A stretch of DNA of 64,000 nt from SIG299 sp045531955 (GTDB lineage Bacteria; Bacillota; Clostridia; Lachnospirales; Lachnospiraceae): assembly GCA_045531955.1 (NCBI GenBank), contig JAZSFC010000001.1, positions 132,620-196,619 on the forward strand. The letters are read 5' to 3'. Below are positions 44,124 through 51,858 of the stretch, in pieces (the stretch's first letter is position 1; the number at the start of each line of letters is the position of its first letter). Below the pieces are notes generated by a model that was not told the DNA's origin, did no database searches, and worked only from the letters and a program-made list of their open reading frames with translations. The position numbers and the translations under genes are program-made.

Positions 44124-45188
44124 ATGATTTATTATGAGGATAAGAAATATAACTACTTTGAATTGTTCAATGAAGAAAATGGAACGTTAATAAGAAGTAA
44201 TATTAGAGGAACTTCAAATGATGCTACAATGCGTTCTTTTCCAGAATTAATAGATATTGGCATAATGGGAAAGTGCCATGTAGCAAAGAGCGGAATGTGC
44301 AGTAAAGCAGGAATTGAATGTTATCAAAATGCAATCAATTCTAATAAAGCGAATATGTCCATAAATGATTATGAAAGTATTTTGTTGCAGAGTAAAAATA
44401 AAGTGTTTCAAGTGGCTTTAGGCGGAGCAGGTGACCCAAACAAACATGAAAATTTTGTGGAAATATTGTCGTTGACTAGAAAATATGGCATTGTTCCCAA
44501 TTTAACAACCAGCGGCTATAATCTTTCCGATAATGAAATAGAAAATATAAAAAAGTATTGTGGGGCGGTTGCAGTTTCATTCTATTCCAGATTAGGAAGA
44601 ACCGGTAGGGAAGAAAATGAAGTAACTATTGATGCAATAAATAGGCTTATAGATGCAGAGTGTATTACAAATGTACACTTTGTTATTTCGGATGAAACGA
44701 TTGAGGAAGCAATATATAGATTGGAAAATGATATTTGGCCGCAAAATATCAGTGCTATTATATTTATTTTGTATAAACCAGTCGGATTAGGGAAAAGAGA
44801 AAAAATGGTTAAAAATGATAAAAGACTGAAAATTTTTCTTGATGCGGCAGTAAAAAAGAACCACACATTTCGAATTGGATTTGACACTTGCTTTACCTCT
44901 GCACTAATTCAATATGATGAATATATTGATAAATCATCTATTGATGCATGCGAAGCAGCAAGATTTTCAATGTATATCGATGCGGAAATGAATGCGTATC
45001 CATGTTCGTTTGATAATCAGAGTGGACGATACAAAGTATCATTAAAGGATAAAAAAATTGTTGATGCGTGGAACAGCCCGCAATTTGAGCAATTTAGAAA
45101 TATAAAGAAAAACAAGTGTGATATATGTTCCGGTAGGGCATTATGTAATTTTGGATGTGGATTGAATCTGGGGATTGATTTATGTTAG
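44124..45188 (+). CDS. Radical-SAM/SPASM enzyme with unusual CX7CX6C motif
   Basis: 354 residues. The N-terminal cluster site is CHVAKSGMCSKAGIEC, spaced CX7CX6C rather than CX3CX2C, at codons 44274-44321. ALGGAGDPNKHE follows where radical-SAM enzymes have the GG(E/D)P SAM-binding strand. The C-terminal cysteines (CEAARF..., YPCSFD, CDICSGRALCNFGC, LC) fit a SPASM domain for auxiliary iron-sulfur clusters, with the exact CX2CX5CX3C spacing. SPASM proteins usually modify ribosomal peptides. It directly follows the NSSST protein, the likely target. Confidence 0.82.
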   Translation: MIYYEDKKYNYFELFNEENGTLIRSNIRGTSNDATMRSFPELIDIGIMGKCHVAKSGMCSKAGIECYQNAINSNKANMSINDYESILLQSKNKVFQVALGGAGDPNKHENFVEILSLTRKYGIVPNLTTSGYNLSDNEIENIKKYCGAVAVSFYSRLGRTGREENEVTIDAINRLIDAECITNVHFVISDETIEEAIYRLENDIWPQNISAIIFILYKPVGLGKREKMVKNDKRLKIFLDAAVKKNHTFRIGFDTCFTSALIQYDEYIDKSSIDACEAARFSMYIDAEMNAYPCSFDNQSGRYKVSLKDKKIVDAWNSPQFEQFRNIKKNKCDICSGRALCNFGCGLNLGIDLC

Positions 45189-45229
45189 AAATTTGAATAT
45201 GGTCAACAGGGTACAAAGGAGAGAAGGAA

Positions 45230-46333
45230 ATGATACAGATGCGAAATGATAAAAAAACAATATTATATTATCCAACTATAAAAATTAAAGATGGATATTG
45301 GCTGAGAAATGCAATACTATATTGGGATAAAGTGGCTTCTATTGTGCCAGGAATGAATTACAGTGAATTTAATTCGATCGAAGTAGAATTTTTAAGAAGA
45401 GTGGGAATATATGAGCCGGTTTATCCGATTATGTTGCAGGACAATGAGGAAATATGCAGAAAATTTTGTCAAGAGGTAAAGGAAAATATAAAGTATCGAA
45501 AAGAAATAAAGCAAAAACGTGGAAGCAGATATGCTGAAAATAAGGAAAGATATTCTAAGGTGCATATTGAAAAGATGAGCATGTCGATGAATAGTATGAT
45601 TCATATTGATAAAGTGCCATCAAGTATGTTGGATTTTTTACTCGAAGAAGGTGTGGCTCTAAGAAATTGTGATGGTTCTTGGATTGATATGCGGATGCAG
45701 GATGCAAATATCTATATGTCCGTGCTAGCAAAATATTTAGCAGCACTTCAGCGGGACATGGTTATTGGAACGGATAAAACAAGTCAATTTCATTATCCAT
45801 ACATTCGTACAACTCAAAAGAGTACAGTTGAAAAACAAATTTTTTTAGATGTTGCTTTACAAGAGATATTACCTATGCCAAATATGAATATTCCGCTAGA
45901 AGACATTATTGAATTTAAATTAGAACATGGAAAACAGTTATGTCATTTTAGAAGGCGGCTTGAAGAGTTTCAATGGAATTTAACATATTGCTCGAATACA
46001 GAAGACCTTATTGAGCGTACGAAGATGTTCAGAAACGATATTGCTGATGAACTAAATGAAATAGATGAATTAATCAAATCAAAAAATATGAGAACTCTTA
46101 AAAGAACCGTTAGGACTATGATACCGGTAGCAATAACTACAGGTGTTGAATTACTGGCTTTTAGGGGAAAAGTATCTCAGGAAGGATTAATAGCAGCAAA
46201 TACGATATTAGGAGTAGCAACTTCATTGTTTGGTTCTGCTGAGTCAGTAGAGTATAATGAAAAAAATTCATATCTTTTTGCTGCACGTGACGCGGGAATG
46301 ATTTCGAATTCGTATAGAAAAAGTAGTATATAA
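45230..46333 (+). CDS. DUF6236-like protein
   Basis: 367 residues. The start (ILYYPTIKIKDGYWLRNAIL, then YWDKVASIVP) fits the DUF6236 group. The middle is helical and charged; residues 295-330 include a mildly hydrophobic Gly/Ala segment (TGVELLAFRGKVSQEGLIAA) that might insert in a membrane. Two ribosome-like sites (AAAGGAGAG and AAGGAA) precede the ATG. It ends the five-gene run. DUF6236 proteins are often found on islands beside predicted NTPases; function unknown. Confidence 0.65.
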   Translation: MIQMRNDKKTILYYPTIKIKDGYWLRNAILYWDKVASIVPGMNYSEFNSIEVEFLRRVGIYEPVYPIMLQDNEEICRKFCQEVKENIKYRKEIKQKRGSRYAENKERYSKVHIEKMSMSMNSMIHIDKVPSSMLDFLLEEGVALRNCDGSWIDMRMQDANIYMSVLAKYLAALQRDMVIGTDKTSQFHYPYIRTTQKSTVEKQIFLDVALQEILPMPNMNIPLEDIIEFKLEHGKQLCHFRRRLEEFQWNLTYCSNTEDLIERTKMFRNDIADELNEIDELIKSKNMRTLKRTVRTMIPVAITTGVELLAFRGKVSQEGLIAANTILGVATSLFGSAESVEYNEKNSYLFAARDAGMISNSYRKSSI

Positions 46334-46643
46334 GATATCTGTATTTATGTATGAAAAAAGCAAGCCGATATACGTGAAATCGTGAAGATTAAAAGCTGAT
46401 GTGGGAATTTATATACACGCCACATATACGCACTCTGTAACGGAAGGTTTTGCAGATTTTACTAAAATTTTCGTGAAACGTTACAGAAAAAAGAAGGGAA
46501 ATATGTTAGAATAAATACGAAGTAATGTGGTTATATGTGGGATTTGAATTTCTCTTTGAAAGAAATATAATTCTACAGAGTATATAAAAACAAAATGTTA
46601 TCTTATAATATCGTTACATCACACATGTCAATGGAGGTTTGTA
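46334..46643. other. Intergenic gap before the inversion recombinase
   Basis: 310 AT-rich bases without a gene. CTGTAACG at 46435 pairs with CGTTACAG at 46489 across a 46-base loop, and ATTTCT/AGAAAT forms a small hairpin near 46549-46567. No confident promoter or terminator. Confidence 0.5.
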
Positions 46644-47573
46644 ATGATATTAAAAGAAGAGATTGAAAGGTATTTATGCTATTGTCAGTTGCAGAAGGGA
46701 TTGGATGAGAAGACAGTAAAGGCGTATCGGAATGATTTAAAGCAATTTGAAGAGTTTATGCGACTACACGACGAATTGTTATCTAAGCAGGTGCTAAATT
46801 TGTATGTAATGGAGTTGCAAAAAAAGTATAAGAAAAAAACTGTTAAAAGAAAGCTTGCAAGTACCAAAGCGTTATTTAATTACTTACTTGATGAAGAGAT
46901 TCTGGATGTTAATCCGTTTCATGCGGTAAAAACAAAATTTAAAGAAGAATTGATATTGCCTAAAATTATATCAAGAGATAAAATCGAACAATTGTTGAAT
47001 TATTTGTATCGGTTGGCTTTAAAAGAGAATCTTTCAGAAGGTAGGAAAAAATTAGTTTTAAGAGATATAGCCGTTATAGAAATGCTTTTTTCTACGGGGA
47101 TGAGGATATCAGAACTATGTAACTTGCGAGATAGTGCATTTGACATAAAGAATGGTATTTTATGTATTCGTGGAAAGGGAGCAAAAGAACGCTATTTGCA
47201 AATTGCCAATACCAAAGTTTTAGAGCAGCTATGCTTGTATAGAGATATGTTTCAAGACAAAATCGAACAACATGGCTATTTTTTTGTTAATCGGTACGGC
47301 AAGCCTTTATCAGAACAGTCGGCCAGGCAAATGATACATAAGCATACCAAAGTAGTTATGGAGGATGTGAATGTTACGCCACACATGTTTAGACACTCCT
47401 TTGCTACATTTTTGATGGAAGAGGATGTTAATATACGTTATATACAGAAAATGCTGGGGCATTCTTCTATTACAACGACACAAATATATACATTCGTAGC
47501 GGTAGAAAAGGAGCGAGAAATCCTTCGAACAAAGCACCCTAGAAATAAGATGTTTATAGAAATGGGAAAATGA
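46644..47573 (+). CDS. Xer-like tyrosine recombinase, probable invertase of the adjacent cassette
   Basis: 309 residues, the size of XerC/XerD. N-terminal SAM-like domain (1-90), then catalytic Arg in STGMRISELCNLR, Lys in GKGAKERY, HMFRHSF (HxxR), GHSSITTTQIY (His, nucleophile Tyr). AATGGAGG precedes the ATG. It ends 46 bases before a 38-bp inverted repeat that bounds a two-gene segment, the standard arrangement for phase-variation recombinases. It is unlike the element integrase at 39628 in size and sequence. Confidence 0.88.
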   Translation: MILKEEIERYLCYCQLQKGLDEKTVKAYRNDLKQFEEFMRLHDELLSKQVLNLYVMELQKKYKKKTVKRKLASTKALFNYLLDEEILDVNPFHAVKTKFKEELILPKIISRDKIEQLLNYLYRLALKENLSEGRKKLVLRDIAVIEMLFSTGMRISELCNLRDSAFDIKNGILCIRGKGAKERYLQIANTKVLEQLCLYRDMFQDKIEQHGYFFVNRYGKPLSEQSARQMIHKHTKVVMEDVNVTPHMFRHSFATFLMEEDVNIRYIQKMLGHSSITTTQIYTFVAVEKEREILRTKHPRNKMFIEMGK

Positions 47574-47607
47574 AAAGCATGTTTTCATAGAAAAAGTAAT
47601 ACAAATG

Positions 47608-47616
47608 TGATATTAT
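47608..47616 (+). promoter_or_regulatory. Extended -10 promoter just outside the left inverted repeat
   Basis: TGATATTAT (TGn plus TATTAT) pointing into the invertible segment. No good -35, as often with extended -10 promoters. It would serve whichever gene lies at the left end of the segment. Confidence 0.5.
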
Positions 47617-47618
47617 CA

Positions 47619-47656
47619 ATTTGGTAACGATAATAAGAAATTATCGGGAGGTACTT
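47619..47656 (+). repeat. Left inverted repeat (IRL) of the invertible segment
   Basis: 38 bases that match the reverse complement of 49439-49476 at 37 positions (difference at 47625). It contains CGATAAT-AAGAA-ATTATCG, two 7-base half-sites around an asymmetric 5-base core, as expected for a tyrosine recombinase crossover site, followed by GGGAGG. Confidence 0.9.
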
Positions 47657-47726
47657 CAAGGAGTATTAAATATATTTGCTTGAACGACATCTGGTCAGTA
47701 TTTTACTAACGAAGAAAGGAAGCAAT

Positions 47727-48725
47727 ATGAACAATCAGCTAGAACATATATTTTCGATAAAAAGGGTAACGAAAACATCTGATGATGATTATATTAAAGC
47801 ATTGCGTATTTATAATGATACAACCCCTTATGAAATTAAAACTCCAACAAATGAAATAACCTTTTGGATTAATAAACAAAAAGTAAGTACTCCATTTGAA
47901 GTTCATGCGTTCATATTGTATTTAAATGGAGAAGTTATTGGGTTATCTATGACTTCATATATAAAAAGAACCAAGTTAGTGGTTGATGAATATCTTGCGG
48001 TTTATGAGCAGTACCGTATTCAAACTATTTTTTTGGTATATGAAAGCCTGATTCGTAATTATTACAAAGAATCCGGAATAGAAACTTCTTATTATTTAAC
48101 GGAAATAAGCTATAAAGAATCTGGAAAAGAAATGGACCGAGAGAGCAGAATTTCTCTGAAAATTTTATGTGTAGAAGAATACGGGAAAATAGATGCATTA
48201 TATTATGCATTACCATTAGGGCTCGAAAACCATGAAAGTAATTTCGTTGCTCACATTTATATTAAAGGAGTGGAGCCTATTCAAAGCATTTCTTCAAAAA
48301 CATATCAAGATATAGTAGAATCAATCTATTATGACTATTGGTATACATGGTATACCCCTCTGTTAGTTTCATCTGAACTAGATATTTACAAAAAATGTAT
48401 AGATAATAACTTTAATTTAATAAAGAAAAGCTTATCTAATTCTACAACTACTATGCCTGTCTTGCACAGTAGCTGTAGCTATTTAGATATGGGAACCGGC
48501 ACTTCGGCAAATTCAATCCCTACCAAAAAAAGTAAAAAAAGTGCTCCGATTTTATTTGTTATACCTATTCTTATTATTTTACCAATATTGCTAATATGGG
48601 GATATAACGAAATATTAAGTCTTTTGGGTATAACGCTATCTTCTAGCAATAGCACATTAGCTACAATAATTAGTGCAATTATAACTTCTATAACCAGTTT
48701 ATTAGTTGCCAAAAAAAAATCTTAG
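47727..48725 (+). CDS. GNAT-like protein with C-terminal membrane helices (cassette gene A)
   Basis: 332 residues from ATG 47727, which follows GAAAGGA by 6 bases; a longer frame from TTG 47676 has no ribosome site. Residues 12-165 resemble a GNAT acetyltransferase fold (DDDYIKALRIYND, VIGLSMTSYIKR), without a clear acetyl-CoA P-loop. A Ser/Thr-rich linker leads to two hydrophobic segments near 275-328 and a KKKS tail, so the domain would face the cytoplasm from the membrane. Its stop overlaps the end of the opposing methyltransferase gene by 4 bases. Confidence 0.65.
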   Translation: MNNQLEHIFSIKRVTKTSDDDYIKALRIYNDTTPYEIKTPTNEITFWINKQKVSTPFEVHAFILYLNGEVIGLSMTSYIKRTKLVVDEYLAVYEQYRIQTIFLVYESLIRNYYKESGIETSYYLTEISYKESGKEMDRESRISLKILCVEEYGKIDALYYALPLGLENHESNFVAHIYIKGVEPIQSISSKTYQDIVESIYYDYWYTWYTPLLVSSELDIYKKCIDNNFNLIKKSLSNSTTTMPVLHSSCSYLDMGTGTSANSIPTKKSKKSAPILFVIPILIILPILLIWGYNEILSLLGITLSSSNSTLATIISAIITSITSLLVAKKKS

Positions 48726-49435
48726 CAGTCTTTTTTGCAATGAAGAATAATATTATTTCCGTGTGTGCAGAAAAAAGGTGTTTTCTTTAAAACAGCGTCT
48801 AGTTTGGTTAATTTCACAGATGTTCGATCATTCAAAAATTTTGAAAGTATACCATCAATGATGTGAAACGGAGTACTATTCAAAATACAGAAACCATGTG
48901 CTTTTAAAATTGCAATAATATAGTCAGGAGAAAATAACCACTGGGTATGTTGGGACTCAATATATTCGGTGGTTATAATGCAAGCATCTTTTTTATAGGC
49001 TTCTTTTCCTAAATATTCAAATCCCCAACTACTTTCAAATTCTAAAATAAGATTTCCTCCTTTTCTAAGTACCCTACTCATCTCTGATATTGCTGCAAGT
49101 GCATCACAATAGTTAATGACACTTCCCACGCAAACAATATTATCAAAGGAATCATCAGCAAAAGGAAGATTTTCAATGCTTGCAACATATGAGTTTTCAA
49201 CATTTCTAATTTTTTCATTGGCTATATCTACATGATACATTATTTTGCAATCAATATTATAAGTGTTACCCGCTGAACCTGCATTAAGTACAGTAGAATT
49301 GAAAAATATATTTTTTTTCGAAATATATGAAGATATGATTTTTTTTGAATAATCATGCCAGGGGTCGTGTTCGCCCCAGACATTTGCAACAGAGTTATAG
49401 AATTCTTTTATTTTTTCTTGGTTTAATTTTTTCAT
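48722..49435 (-). CDS. SAM-dependent methyltransferase (cassette gene B)
   Basis: 237 residues. Motif I is degenerate (VLNAGSAGNTYN) but positions fit; IENLPFADDSFDNIVCVGSV is the classic UbiE/Methyltransf_11 acidic and motif IV block, and SRVLRKGGNLILEFES is the post-motif strand. The ribosome site GGGAGG lies inside the right inverted repeat, 8 bases before the ATG, so the repeat itself supplies translation initiation. In the present orientation it is not behind the left promoter and is predicted silent. Confidence 0.82.
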   Translation of the reverse strand: MKKLNQEKIKEFYNSVANVWGEHDPWHDYSKKIISSYISKKNIFFNSTVLNAGSAGNTYNIDCKIMYHVDIANEKIRNVENSYVASIENLPFADDSFDNIVCVGSVINYCDALAAISEMSRVLRKGGNLILEFESSWGFEYLGKEAYKKDACIITTEYIESQHTQWLFSPDYIIAILKAHGFCILNSTPFHIIDGILSKFLNDRTSVKLTKLDAVLKKTPFFCTHGNNIILHCKKDC

Positions 49436-49438
49436 CTA

Positions 49439-49476
49439 AAGTACCTCCCGATAATTTCTTATTATCGTTGCCAAAT
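49439..49476 (-). repeat. Right inverted repeat (IRR) of the invertible segment
   Basis: Reverse complement of 47619-47656 with one difference. The 18-base perfect palindrome AAAGATAAATTTATCTTT at 49497-49514 lies just outside it. Confidence 0.9.
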
Positions 49477-50016
49477 GATTATGAGAGGAATAATCGAAAG
49501 ATAAATTTATCTTTAATTTTGTCGATATTTGGAAAGAATACTTTGATCTATATTTATTTGCCTGACTTTCTATAATGAATGAAAATGAAAACTTTTACGA
49601 GTGTAGCGAGTATCTTTTTGTCGTAGGCAAAAGGTTTGGCTCTCCAACCGGGTCAAGGGCGGGCTACCCTTGGAAAGTATGCCGAGTAGGCATACTGTGG
49701 TTCTAGTCGTAAAAAATCTTTTCGCACTGTTCAGAAAATATATAGAGGGAGCGGGGAATTTTGATTAGAGCTGGAGCAAATTTAAGGAACAGGGAGCCGA
49801 TGAAAAAAGAAGATTTGCATATACAGAATACGGAATAATGCATATGCTAACGTTAGAAAAAAGCATATACAAAAAATAGTATATTGCATAAACAAATATT
49901 TGAAAAATGTATCCGCTGTTGGAAAAGCAGTCGAAAATGTGACCAAAGTTTCAATAGAGCTTGATATGTGGTATGCATTTGCGTCAATGAACGGTTGGAG
50001 TTTATCTGTAAATGAA

Positions 50017-50067
50017 TGTCAAGGGAAAGGTGGAGATTCTCGTTAGAGAATACACCTGACCTTGACA
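50017..50067. repeat. 51-nt compound hairpin
   Basis: TGTCAAGG/CCTTGACA, AGGTG/CACCT and ATTCTC/GAGAAT stems nested around GTTA. No T-run on either side. Its right arm contains TTGACA and a TATAAT lies at 50080, but the spacing is too short for a normal promoter. Confidence 0.6.
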
Positions 50068-50181
50068 TTAGAGGTATGATATAATGGTTTATGGCAACAG
50101 CATATTTTGCTGTTGGCGTTAATTACTTTAAATCATGATTTTCAATATTTGTAGAAGGAATAAGCACTTCTGAAGAATTCC

Positions 50182-50219
50182 CCTCTATAGCATTAGTGAA
50201 AGACATTAGGCTATAGAGG
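50182..50219 (+). promoter_or_regulatory. Hairpin overlapping the ribosome site of the excisionase-like gene
   Basis: CCTCTATAGC/GCTATAGAGG, 10 perfect pairs with an 18-base loop. The right arm covers the GAGGAG ribosome site, so folding would block translation, or the palindrome may bind a regulator. Confidence 0.6.
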
Positions 50220-50231
50220 AGAGATACAAAA

Positions 50232-50450
50232 ATGGACGAACTATACACTGTAAAAGAAGTAGCGAAAATCATGAAGGTAAATGTACATAAAGTTTATGAG
50301 TTGATTCATGCAGGACTTCTTCCGGCACTGAAACTCGGGAGTATCAAGATACGGAAAGGGTCATTGGAAGATTTTTTGAGAAAATATGACGGAATGGATT
50401 TGACGGATTTGGATAATATTTGCAGTATTGTAGAGGGCAAAGTAAGATAA
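50232..50450 (+). CDS. Excisionase-type small HTH protein
   Basis: 72 residues. LYTVKEVAKIMKVNVHKVYE is the winged helix-turn-helix of the HTH_17/excisionase family, followed by GLLPALKLGSIKIRKGSLED, the usual wing. It probably acts as the directionality factor of the element integrase, or as a local repressor. It lies 9.4 kb from the integrase, which is unusual since xis genes are commonly adjacent to int; it could instead belong to another module. Confidence 0.82.
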   Translation: MDELYTVKEVAKIMKVNVHKVYELIHAGLLPALKLGSIKIRKGSLEDFLRKYDGMDLTDLDNICSIVEGKVR

Positions 50451-50485
50451 GGATCATGAAAAAAGTAGGAATTTTTGATTGACTT

Positions 50486-50532
50486 CAGCATCTTTGTCTG
50501 TTACACTTTCAGTGTAACAGACAAAGATGCTG
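50486..50532. repeat. Perfect 22-bp inverted repeat with 3-nt loop
   Basis: Bases 50486-50507 are the exact reverse complement of 50511-50532, loop TTC. No T-run follows on either strand, so it is not a standard intrinsic terminator. Confidence 0.9.
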
Positions 50533-50560
50533 ATAAAGATGGGAAGTTATACAAAAATAC

Positions 50561-50588
50561 TTGACAAGAATTCTGAAATATGTATAAT
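50561..50588 (+). promoter_or_regulatory. Consensus promoter of the abiF RNA/abiF unit
   Basis: TTGACA at 50561-50566, 16-base spacer, TATAAT at 50583-50588. Confidence 0.85.
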
Positions 50589-50594
50589 AAAAGT

Positions 50595-50650
50595 AACAGA
50601 ACCCACCACGCCTCTGATTCTATCATGCGCAACCCGGTGGGACTTTTTTA
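50595..50650 (+). ncRNA. Probable abiF-type non-coding RNA
   Basis: A short transcript would run from the promoter to a CCCACC/GGTGGG hairpin (50602-50641) followed by ACTTTTTT. The loop includes GATTCTATCATGCGC. From memory, a conserved structured RNA (abiF motif) is described beside abiF genes; position and terminator-like 3' end fit, but I cannot run a covariance search. The abiF gene begins 17 bases after the T-run, so it is made by read-through. Confidence 0.65.
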
Positions 50651-50666
50651 TTTGTGAGGTGAATTT

Positions 50667-51575
50667 ATGTATCGATATCCAAAACAGATATTAACAATTG
50701 CTCAGCAACTGCAATCCTATATTGATGCAGGGATGGAAATTACTTCTACTGATGAAGTGGAGGAAGCATTAAAAACGATTGGATATTATCGCTTACGGGG
50801 ATACTCCTTTCAGTTATATGATAATGCAAACAAAAAGTATGTTTCAGAAACAAAATTTGAGAATATAGTGAAGTTGTATCACTTTGACCAAGAATTGTCT
50901 GGAATGATTTTTTCGATGATTTCCAAGATAGAAGTAGCACTAAGGGTACGTCTTGTAGACGCACTGTTAGTGTACGGAGATGCTTTGATATTGCAGGATT
51001 CTTCAGTATTTAAAGACAAAAAAATGTACTGGCAGAATGTTTCTACAATAGCTTCGGAGATAGCTCGTTCTAATGATGTGTTTATAAAACATAATTTTGT
51101 AAAACATGAGGGTGAAGTTCCTTTATGGGCAGCGGTTGAGGTTCTTTCCTTTGGTACATTATCAAAGGTTATTAAGAATTTGAAAACAGGGGCAGGAAGC
51201 GCATATACAGCATTGGCAAATAATTATAAATATAAAAGTCTGAAAGGAAATCAGGTAAAGCCTTCTTTAAAAATGCTTACTTCATGGATACAGGCTGTTG
51301 CTATATTGCGAAATATGTGTGCGCATAATTCTCGTATATACAATAGAACGATACATACAACGCCGGAAATCTTAGATGCAGATAAGGTTACTCCTGCACC
51401 GAGTCATAATGGTTTATATCAGGTGTTGCTGGCAATGAAGTATATCAGGTCAACAGATGCGGAGTGGACGGTATTTGTGAATGAACTGGACAAACTATTT
51501 CAAACATATGCAGGCGTAATTAATTTATCAGCCATGAATTTACCGACAGATTGGAAAACACATTTAAGCGTATAA
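50667..51575 (+). CDS. AbiF/AbiD (Abi_2) family HEPN protein
   Basis: 302 residues. The N-terminal part (IGYYRLRGYSFQLY) and the middle (FDQELSGMIFSMISKIEVAL) are the Abi_2 landmarks. RNMCAHNSRIYN carries the RxxxxH HEPN ribonuclease motif (Arg214, His219). Family members abort phage infection by RNA cleavage and are controlled by a small RNA next to the gene. GAGGTGA precedes the ATG. A separate promoter, RNA and terminator make this a self-contained module on the element. Confidence 0.88.
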   Translation: MYRYPKQILTIAQQLQSYIDAGMEITSTDEVEEALKTIGYYRLRGYSFQLYDNANKKYVSETKFENIVKLYHFDQELSGMIFSMISKIEVALRVRLVDALLVYGDALILQDSSVFKDKKMYWQNVSTIASEIARSNDVFIKHNFVKHEGEVPLWAAVEVLSFGTLSKVIKNLKTGAGSAYTALANNYKYKSLKGNQVKPSLKMLTSWIQAVAILRNMCAHNSRIYNRTIHTTPEILDADKVTPAPSHNGLYQVLLAMKYIRSTDAEWTVFVNELDKLFQTYAGVINLSAMNLPTDWKTHLSV

Positions 51576-51647
51576 AAAAGAGATTACAGCATAGAATATA
51601 AATACAGACCTAATCAAGCACAGAGTGCTCAAACCGATTAGGCTTTT

Positions 51648-51681
51648 GGCGGAATGCTACGAAAAGCATTTCGCCTTTTTG
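51648..51681 (+). terminator. Terminator after abiF
   Basis: GGCGGAATGCT/AGCATTTCGCC (one mismatch), then TTTTTG. A second hairpin, CCTAATC/GATTAGG with inner AGCAC/GTGCT, lies just before it (51609-51642). Confidence 0.85.
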
Positions 51682-51858
51682 ATTTATAAAGAGAGAAATT
51701 GCGAGAGATGAACCATATAACAATCAGGTATGGCGTAATTGCATCAATATTGAATTAGTATTAAATGTATGCTATAATATTACTGAAATTAGTGTGGGTT
51801 GCAGTATTGATTTGTGTATGTTGTAAATGTTTTCAATAAATATTTAGTGGTGATTTTT

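Larger units (their letters stand above)
47657..49438. mobile_element. Putative invertible two-gene cassette (1.8 kb)
   Basis: The segment lies between inverted 38-bp repeats next to a Xer-like recombinase and holds two convergent genes, each reading inward from one repeat. In the given orientation the GNAT-like gene sits behind the outside promoter and the methyltransferase gene faces away. Inversion would exchange them. Inversion itself is inferred; no second orientation is seen here. Confidence 0.75.
49477..50231. other. Gene-poor stretch with decayed sequence and hairpins
   Basis: No complete gene. A stretch at 49888-50045 reads as plausible protein (INKYLKNVSAVGKAVENVTK, then a tryptophan-containing tail) but lacks a start codon. 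A 13-codon frame with ATG at 49800 is also present. The text at 49618-49720 recalls intergenic leftovers of conjugative elements. A multi-part hairpin occupies 50017-50067. Confidence 0.5.

Noticed and set aside
47676..47726. A TTG start extending cassette gene A by 17 residues
   Set aside because: No ribosome site at proper spacing, whereas ATG 47727 has GAAAGGA 6 bases upstream.
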